Part shown: piece after piece, positions 5,015 to 8,645 of the stretch | Layout: each line of letters starts with the position of its first letter | How positions within the stretch are numbered: the first letter of the stretch is position 1 | Source: an uncultured Bacilli bacterium | GTDB taxonomy: Bacteria; Bacillota_I; Bacilli_A; RF39; UBA660 | Assembly: GCA_934162555.1 (NCBI GenBank) | Contig: CAKPJE010000044.1 | Coordinates: 1 to 8,645 of the forward strand | DNA length: 8,645 nucleotides | Direction: 5' to 3' | The notes under the pieces: model-generated | Databases searched by the model: none | The model's input: only the letters and a program-made list of their open reading frames with translations | What the model was told of the DNA's origin: nothing | Program-made: the position numbers and the translations under genes

Positions 5015-6301
5015 AATTTTTAGTAAATTTATAAATTTTTCTTCTATATGGTATATTGATGCACAGCTCATGAAGCAAAATACCGATCCTTTATATTTTA
5101 ATAAATCCTCCAAATCATCTGTTAATATTTCGCCATTTATTTCTTTTATGATGTCATCACTGTCAATATTATAGTCTTCTTTTTTTTCTCTATTTGAGCT
5201 TACCATTGTCAAGAATGTATAATCTGCTTTTTTAAATGTCTCAACAAATTCTTCAGCATAATCTCTATATCTTGAATATGTATTAGGCATAAATACGGCA
5301 ATTATTTTTTTGTTTGGATATTTTTGTCTAGCACTTTCGATTGTTGCTTTTATTTCTGTTGGATGGTGTGCATAGTCATCTATGATAATAGTATCATTAA
5401 TTTTTGTTTCTTTGAATCTTCTTTTAGCATTTTCAAAATGAATTAATTTTTCTTTGATTTCGTTTATGTTTATTCCTATTTCTAGAGATGTTGCAACTGC
5501 ACATAGAGTATTTAGTATCATGTGATCGCCAAATAATGGTACAAAGAATGTTCCTAGATGTTCATTTTTTTTGTATATATCAAATGTATTTCCTTCTTCA
5601 TTTTTGATTATGTTTTTTGCATAAATATCATTTGTTTCATTCATTCCACAGTATATTACTTTATTATTAAATTTTATATTTTTTATTCTTGGATCATCAC
5701 CCATACAAACAACTGTTTTAGCTCTTTCAGCAAATTCTTTGAATGAATTTGTTAGATCATCCATGTCTTTATAACATTCTGTGTGATCTCTATCAATATT
5801 TGTTATGATTGCTAAACTTGGATAATAGTGTAAGAAGTGTTTATTGAATTCGCATGATTCCATTATCATTAGTTTATTTTCTTTTGAGGCATAGCCTTCT
5901 CCATCGCCTATAAAATAATTTGCTTTGGGTCCAATTATTGTTCTTAGTAAACTAGATACTGTTGTTTTTCCGTGAGTTCCGCTTACACCAATTGTATAAA
6001 ATTCTTTTGATAATTCACCCATCAAGTCAAAGTATTCGATAAATTTTAGGTTTAGATTTTTACATCTTTTCATTTCTATGTGATCTTCAGAGAATGCTTT
6101 TGAGTATGTTACGATTGTGTCTTTATCTATTTCATGGGTGTTATCACTATAAACTTTTATGTTTCTTTTATTTAATCCTTCAAGGGTATATTTGTATGAT
6201 GTGTCATCGTCATATCCACTTACTTCGTTTCCTAAGTCTTTTAGTATACATGCTAGTGCAGCCATTCCCGATCCTTTTATACCAATACAATAGTATTTCA
6301 T
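5006..6301 (-). CDS. murC: UDP-N-acetylmuramate--L-alanine ligase (MurC)
   Basis: The protein has 431 residues. It joins L-Ala to UDP-MurNAc with ATP, the first amino-acid step of peptidoglycan stem-peptide synthesis, in the cytosol. N-terminal UDP-binding domain: YYCIGIKGSGMAALA (3-17). Central ATPase domain: GVSGTHGKTT with P-loop 108-114, YFIGDGEG (129-136), ESCEFNKHFL (148-157), TNIDRDHTE (167-175), FGDHMILN (257-264). C-terminal domain: ENAKRRFKE (290-298) and DDYAHHPTEI (308-317). The IGDG and E.CE..RHFL-like blocks match the Bacilli MurC type. In the C-terminal domain the usual PHTFSR is PNTYSR (339-344) and the usual GAGD near the end is SCAS, so that domain has diverged. ATG 6299-6301 follows AGAGGAAG (6305-6312). 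It is apparently monocistronic, with its own -10 box and terminator. Confidence 0.93.
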   Translation of the reverse strand: MKYYCIGIKGSGMAALACILKDLGNEVSGYDDDTSYKYTLEGLNKRNIKVYSDNTHEIDKDTIVTYSKAFSEDHIEMKRCKNLNLKFIEYFDLMGELSKEFYTIGVSGTHGKTTVSSLLRTIIGPKANYFIGDGEGYASKENKLMIMESCEFNKHFLHYYPSLAIITNIDRDHTECYKDMDDLTNSFKEFAERAKTVVCMGDDPRIKNIKFNNKVIYCGMNETNDIYAKNIIKNEEGNTFDIYKKNEHLGTFFVPLFGDHMILNTLCAVATSLEIGININEIKEKLIHFENAKRRFKETKINDTIIIDDYAHHPTEIKATIESARQKYPNKKIIAVFMPNTYSRYRDYAEEFVETFKKADYTFLTMVSSNREKKEDYNIDSDDIIKEINGEILTDDLEDLLKYKGSVFCFMSCASIYHIEEKFINLLKISV

Positions 6302-6324
6302 TTTCTTCCTCTTTTCTTAATTAA

Positions 6325-6353
6325 ATTATATCAAATTTTTTTTGAAAAATCAC
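6325..6353 (-). promoter_or_regulatory. Probable promoter of murC
   Basis: A perfect TATAAT (6325-6330) on the minus strand lies 24 bases before the murC start, and the expected transcript would start near 6318. Seventeen bases upstream is only a weak -35, GTGATT (6348-6353), with three of six matches. The spacer is a run of A and T. The leader would be about 17 bases. Confidence 0.55.
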
Positions 6354-6396
6354 TTTTTTGCTCAAATATTTATAGGAAATGTGTTTTTTTGTATTT

Positions 6397-6423
6397 AAAA
6401 GAGTCATTCTGAGATGACCTTTT
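6397..6423 (-). terminator. Hairpin at the stop of the 37-codon gene, possibly bidirectional terminator
   Basis: On the minus strand AAAAG-GTCAT (6414-6423) pairs with ATGAC-T-CTTTT (6397-6407), ten pairs with one bulged base and a six-base loop. The T-run is part of the 3' arm, so the minus-strand tail is short. The plus strand also ends in T5. The stop codon TAA (6423-6425) touches the stem. No plus-strand gene is evident here. Confidence 0.55.
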
Positions 6424-6536
6424 TAATCATATATTCCTCCATATTTTTTAAGTAGTGTTTTGTAATCATATTCTATACTATAATCATAAAGTGGTTTATC
6501 AGTTTTGAACGGATCTTTTTTTTTGTTCCATAGCAT
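6423..6536 (-). CDS. Small hypothetical protein, 37 residues, own promoter
   Basis: The frame from ATG 6534-6536 to TAA 6423-6425 gives a charged, Tyr-rich peptide: MLWNKKKDPF at the start, DYSIEYDYKTLLKKY in the middle and GGIYD at the end. It has no membrane segment and I recognise no family. The surroundings argue for a real gene: a promoter at 6576-6604, AAGGAG at 6539-6544, and a hairpin exactly at the stop. Oddity: AAGGAG is only two bases from this ATG, while a second ATG (6529-6531, seven bases from AAGGAG, the ideal distance) is in another frame and stops after ten codons. A run of nine A follows. With one A fewer, the second ATG would run into the same protein (MEQKKDPF...). So either the first ATG is used, or the A tract slips, or the sequence has a homopolymer error. 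Confidence 0.6.
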   Translation of the reverse strand: MLWNKKKDPFKTDKPLYDYSIEYDYKTLLKKYGGIYD

Positions 6537-6538
6537 TT

Positions 6539-6544
6539 CTCCTT
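6539..6544 (-). promoter_or_regulatory. Shine-Dalgarno of the 37-codon gene, ambiguous start
   Basis: AAGGAG stands two bases before the in-frame ATG (6534-6536) and seven bases before an out-of-frame ATG (6529-6531). The spacing favours the out-of-frame start. Confidence 0.6.
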
Positions 6545-6575
6545 TTTGAAAAATATTTAATTATTTCATACATAT

Positions 6576-6604
6576 ATTGTATAATTTTGTATTAAATAAA
6601 TCAA
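6576..6604 (-). promoter_or_regulatory. Sigma-A-type promoter of the 37-codon gene
   Basis: On the minus strand TTGATT (6599-6604), a 17-base spacer and TACAAT (6576-6581): four and five matches to consensus. Transcription would begin near 6569, leaving a leader of about 32 bases before the ATG. Confidence 0.6.
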
Positions 6605-6651
6605 GCAATTCAAAGTGTTTTTTTAACTTTTTGTTTTTATCAAAATAAGAA

Positions 6652-6691
6652 AAATGTTGCTTTTTCTGTTAAAAAGAACAAGTCAACATTT
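6652..6691 (-). terminator. Two-part hairpin terminating the PHP-GrpB-HAD operon
   Basis: On the minus strand AAATGTTG (6684-6691) pairs with CAACATTT (6652-6659) as a perfect eight-base lower stem. Inside it CTTTTT (6671-6676) and AAAAAG (6661-6666) form a six-base upper stem with a four-base loop. The T-run after it is short and interrupted (TTC TTATTTT). It lies a few bases after the HAD stop. Confidence 0.6.
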
Positions 6692-6693
6692 GT

Positions 6694-7320
6694 TTAATAC
6701 TCTATATTTTTAAGAATTTTACATACATCTGACAAATTTGAAATACTATCATAGTCTTTACTTATATTACTTGTATAATACAACGCATTCCAACCATATT
6801 TTCTAGGAAAAATATAGTCACTTTTTAAATTATCTCCTATGTGCAGAAATTCATATGGTTTGTTATTTAATTTTTTTTCAATTATTCTGTAACTTTCTTC
6901 TTCGCTTTTTGTATAACCTAATTCATATGAATAGAAGATATAATCTATATTTTCAATATCTAGGTTACTTTTTAAAAGACAACAACTATTAGAAAATAAT
7001 ATTATTTTATACCCTTGATTTTTTAATTTTTTTATTAATTTAATGGTATTAGCACTAATTGTATCATTTTCACTTATAGTAAATTTATCACTGAAAAATT
7101 TAATAATATCATTGTTTATTTGGATATTTAAATAGCTACAAAACATTTCCACCAATTCCAATAAAGTTCCTTTTTTCTTCTGAAAAATTTCTTTATATGC
7201 TGTTCTTACTAATTCATATGGTTTATTTACTAACATTGCAAGACTGTTAATATCATTTTTATTATTACCTTCATTTTTTATTAATGTTCCACCAATATCA
7301 AATGATATTACTTTGATCAT
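6694..7320 (-). CDS. HAD-superfamily hydrolase-like protein, altered motif I
   Basis: The protein has 208 residues with the HAD phosphatase layout. Motif I is VISFDIGGTLI (nucleophile D8), followed by a helical cap at about 20-85, motif II ILFSNS (S110), motif III YTKSEEESYRI (K138) and motif IV HIGDNLKSDYIFPRKYGWNALYY (D163 and D168). In phosphatases of this family motif I is D-x-D. Here the second Asp is Gly (G10), as in a minority of members such as E. coli YihX (DLG), so general acid/base chemistry may differ. The substrate is unknown. I chose ATG 7318-7320 because GAGGAG (7325-7330) precedes it. A TTG 18 bases upstream contains that Shine-Dalgarno inside its frame. The gene overlaps the 3' end of the GrpB gene by 23 bases and is the last of its operon. 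Confidence 0.85.
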   Translation of the reverse strand: MIKVISFDIGGTLIKNEGNNKNDINSLAMLVNKPYELVRTAYKEIFQKKKGTLLELVEMFCSYLNIQINNDIIKFFSDKFTISENDTISANTIKLIKKLKNQGYKIILFSNSCCLLKSNLDIENIDYIFYSYELGYTKSEEESYRIIEKKLNNKPYEFLHIGDNLKSDYIFPRKYGWNALYYTSNISKDYDSISNLSDVCKILKNIEY

Positions 7321-7840
7321 CGTACTCCTCTTTTGCAAGCTTTATAACATTAGTTATAAATTCGTTTTTACCATTAGTATATTTTGGTCGTTCATCTTTA
7401 TAAATAGTAGCAAGTTCTTGTTTTAAATCACAATATTTTTTTATATATTCTGGATGTTCTAGTAAATACCTTTTAAAATAAGTTAAATTGTAATAAGTTT
7501 TACTTTTAGGTTCAACAAAATGAATGTAATGAGTCCTAGCATCTTCTTTACCTTTAGCAAAGAAAAACCTATCATCAACTCCTTGGTGTCCTCTGTTTTC
7601 ATAATCATATCGTTTTAATTTTTCTTCTATTTTATCAATATCTGATAAACTATTTATAACTACTATTATATCAATTACTGGTTTTGCTTTTAAACCTGGT
7701 ATTGATGTACTACCTACATGTTCTATTTCGATGATATCATCTTTTAGTACTTCTTTTAATAATTTTTCTTCTTTTTCATATTCATTTTTCCAATTACTAT
7801 TATAGTCTTCTAACTCAACTATACCTCTTTTTAAAGCCAT
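7298..7840 (-). CDS. GrpB family protein (UPF0157, nucleotidyltransferase-like fold)
   Basis: The protein has 180 residues, the usual length. Family hallmarks are VELEDYNSNW (8-17), IEHVGSTSIPGLKAKPVIDI (39-58) with the G-S-T-S signature and D57, GVDDRFFFAKG (87-97), ARTHYIHFVE (101-110), FKRYLLEHPEYIKKY (122-136) and a Lys-rich end YTNGKNEFI (154-162). GrpB domains resemble nucleotidyltransferases and also occur fused to dephospho-CoA kinase, but the reaction is not well established and I do not assign one. ATG 7838-7840 lies behind AAAGGAG (7848-7854). It follows the PHP gene by 17 bases and overlaps the HAD gene by 23, so the three are one transcription unit. Family assignment is firm. Function is open. 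Confidence 0.9.
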   Translation of the reverse strand: MALKRGIVELEDYNSNWKNEYEKEEKLLKEVLKDDIIEIEHVGSTSIPGLKAKPVIDIIVVINSLSDIDKIEEKLKRYDYENRGHQGVDDRFFFAKGKEDARTHYIHFVEPKSKTYYNLTYFKRYLLEHPEYIKKYCDLKQELATIYKDERPKYTNGKNEFITNVIKLAKEEYDDQSNII

Positions 7841-7857
7841 ATTTATTCTCCTTTACA

Positions 7858-8645
7858 TTAATTATACCATATTTTTTTTACATTAGAATAGACTTTTTCA
7901 TTTACCTCTATTCCAATATTATCTGTTTTTGGATCATGAAAATCAGATCCTACTGTTTCTAATAGATTTAATGACTGCGCAATTGAGGAATATATGTTTG
8001 TATTTATCATTTTGCCGTTTATTATTTCTATTCCATTTAGTCCACATGATTTTAAATATTTTATTTGCTTAATTAGGTTGCTATTTGAAAGTCTGAGTGT
8101 ATTTGGATGAGCTAATACTGACACACCACCATATTTTCTTATAAGCTCAATTATTTCCTCTACAGTTTTCTTTTTATTTGGGACATAATATTTTGCACCT
8201 TTACCTATTAAACTATTATATGCATCTAAAACACTATTAACATATTTTTTATATATTAAATATTTTACTATTTTTCTCTTGTCCATCATTTTTGAATCTA
8301 TATTTAGACTCATCATATATTCTTTTATTTGATCTACAGATATATCAAAGTTATCATTTTCAAGTTTCTTTATTACTTCCAAACTTACTAATTCATTATA
8401 TTTTCTTAAATTATACATTTCATTATTCATTTCTTCAATTTTTTCTATTCCATAACCAAGAATGTGCAAATTACTAACGCTAGTATTAAATTCTATTCCT
8501 GGTACAATAGTTATTTTATATTTATCTGAGAGATTTTTATAATCTTTTATTATTTCATGATCAGTGATTGAAATTTTATAGCACTTATTTAATTTTGCTA
8601 TTTTTACTACTTCTTCCGGAGTTAAAAATCCATCTGATATATTTG
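7858..8645 (-). CDS. PHP-domain phosphoesterase (TrpH/YciV-like), N-terminus cut by window edge
   Basis: The frame is open from the window edge to TAA at 7858-7860, giving 261 visible residues. It begins NISDGFLTPEEVVKIA, which in this family directly follows the N-terminal D-L-H-x-H, so only about ten residues are missing. Metal-binding motifs seen: ISITDHE (about 24-30), IVPGIEF (46-52), LHILGYG (59-65), VLAHPNT (about 176-182) and TVGSDFHDP near the end. These match PHP (polymerase and histidinol phosphatase) proteins of the TrpH/YciV type. E. coli YciV removes the 3'-phosphate of 3',5'-nucleotides and trims RNA 5' to 3'. Usually three metal ions are bound. It heads the visible part of an operon with GrpB and HAD-like genes. 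A TTG at 8467-8469 is not the start because the frame and conserved motifs continue upstream of it. Exact substrate unknown. Confidence 0.85.
   Translation of the reverse strand, partial: NISDGFLTPEEVVKIAKLNKCYKISITDHEIIKDYKNLSDKYKITIVPGIEFNTSVSNLHILGYGIEKIEEMNNEMYNLRKYNELVSLEVIKKLENDNFDISVDQIKEYMMSLNIDSKMMDKRKIVKYLIYKKYVNSVLDAYNSLIGKGAKYYVPNKKKTVEEIIELIRKYGGVSVLAHPNTLRLSNSNLIKQIKYLKSCGLNGIEIINGKMINTNIYSSIAQSLNLLETVGSDFHDPKTDNIGIEVNEKVYSNVKKIWYN

Noticed and set aside
7861..7869. TGGTATAAT at the end of the PHP gene as an extended -10 promoter for GrpB
   Set aside because: It codes for W-Y-N of the PHP protein, no -35 lies upstream, and the start would fall on the GrpB Shine-Dalgarno.
1..8645. 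Mycoplasma-type code (TGA as Trp)
   Set aside because: Trp is TGG in all genes, and TGA ends the NifS-overlapping, thioredoxin and GrpB frames at sensible places, so the standard code applies.
1..8645. tRNA, rRNA, riboswitch or CRISPR array
   Set aside because: No cloverleaf-like segments, no GC-rich structured RNA islands and no regularly spaced long repeats were seen in any spacer.

Overview
The window is very AT-rich DNA in which every credible gene lies on the minus strand. TGG encodes Trp throughout and TGA serves as a normal stop (three genes end in TGA), so the standard bacterial code applies and a code-4 mycoplasma is excluded. A Bacilli-type MurC shows that the cell makes peptidoglycan. 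Together with an Rpn/PDDEXK transposase-like gene and a camelysin/TasA-like secreted protein, this suggests a low-GC Bacillota, plausibly an uncultured host-associated Bacilli lineage. That placement is inference.

Layout, in transcription order (right to left). (a) 8645-6694: an operon of a PHP-domain phosphoesterase (its first few residues lie outside the window), a GrpB-family protein and a HAD-like hydrolase, closed by a hairpin at 6652-6691. (b) 6604-6397: a solitary small gene of 37 codons with its own promoter, Shine-Dalgarno and hairpin, and an A9 tract near its start. (c) 6330-4991: murC with its own -10 box and a terminator whose three-base loop is the murC stop codon. (d) 4958-1389: a tightly coupled five-gene operon of a NifS-like cysteine desulfurase, a pentapeptide-repeat protein, a 77-residue cytosolic mini-thioredoxin (WCPSC), a secreted CPHC thioredoxin-fold protein, and a fusion of a secreted CPHC domain to a DsbD/CcdA-like membrane domain, ended by a strong terminator. 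(e) 1353-450: a monocistronic Rpn/PDDEXK nuclease-like gene with a near-consensus promoter and a terminator that also holds the stop codon in its loop. (f) 449-1: a 240-bp spacer with three exact TTATCAACA nonamers and a doubtful 49-codon frame, then the start of a camelysin/TasA-like secreted protein running off the left edge.

The most coherent system is the redox operon. The mini-thioredoxin has no signal peptide, the membrane domain carries two Cys suited to transmembrane electron transfer (NPC and ACSAGLP), and two exported CPHC domains sit outside. Read together these form a cytosol-to-surface thiol relay, encoded with a sulfur-mobilising desulfurase and a pentapeptide protein whose inclusion is unexplained. 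A second theme is compactness: terminators overlap stop codons, promoters leave very short leaders, and genes overlap by 4 to 23 bases.
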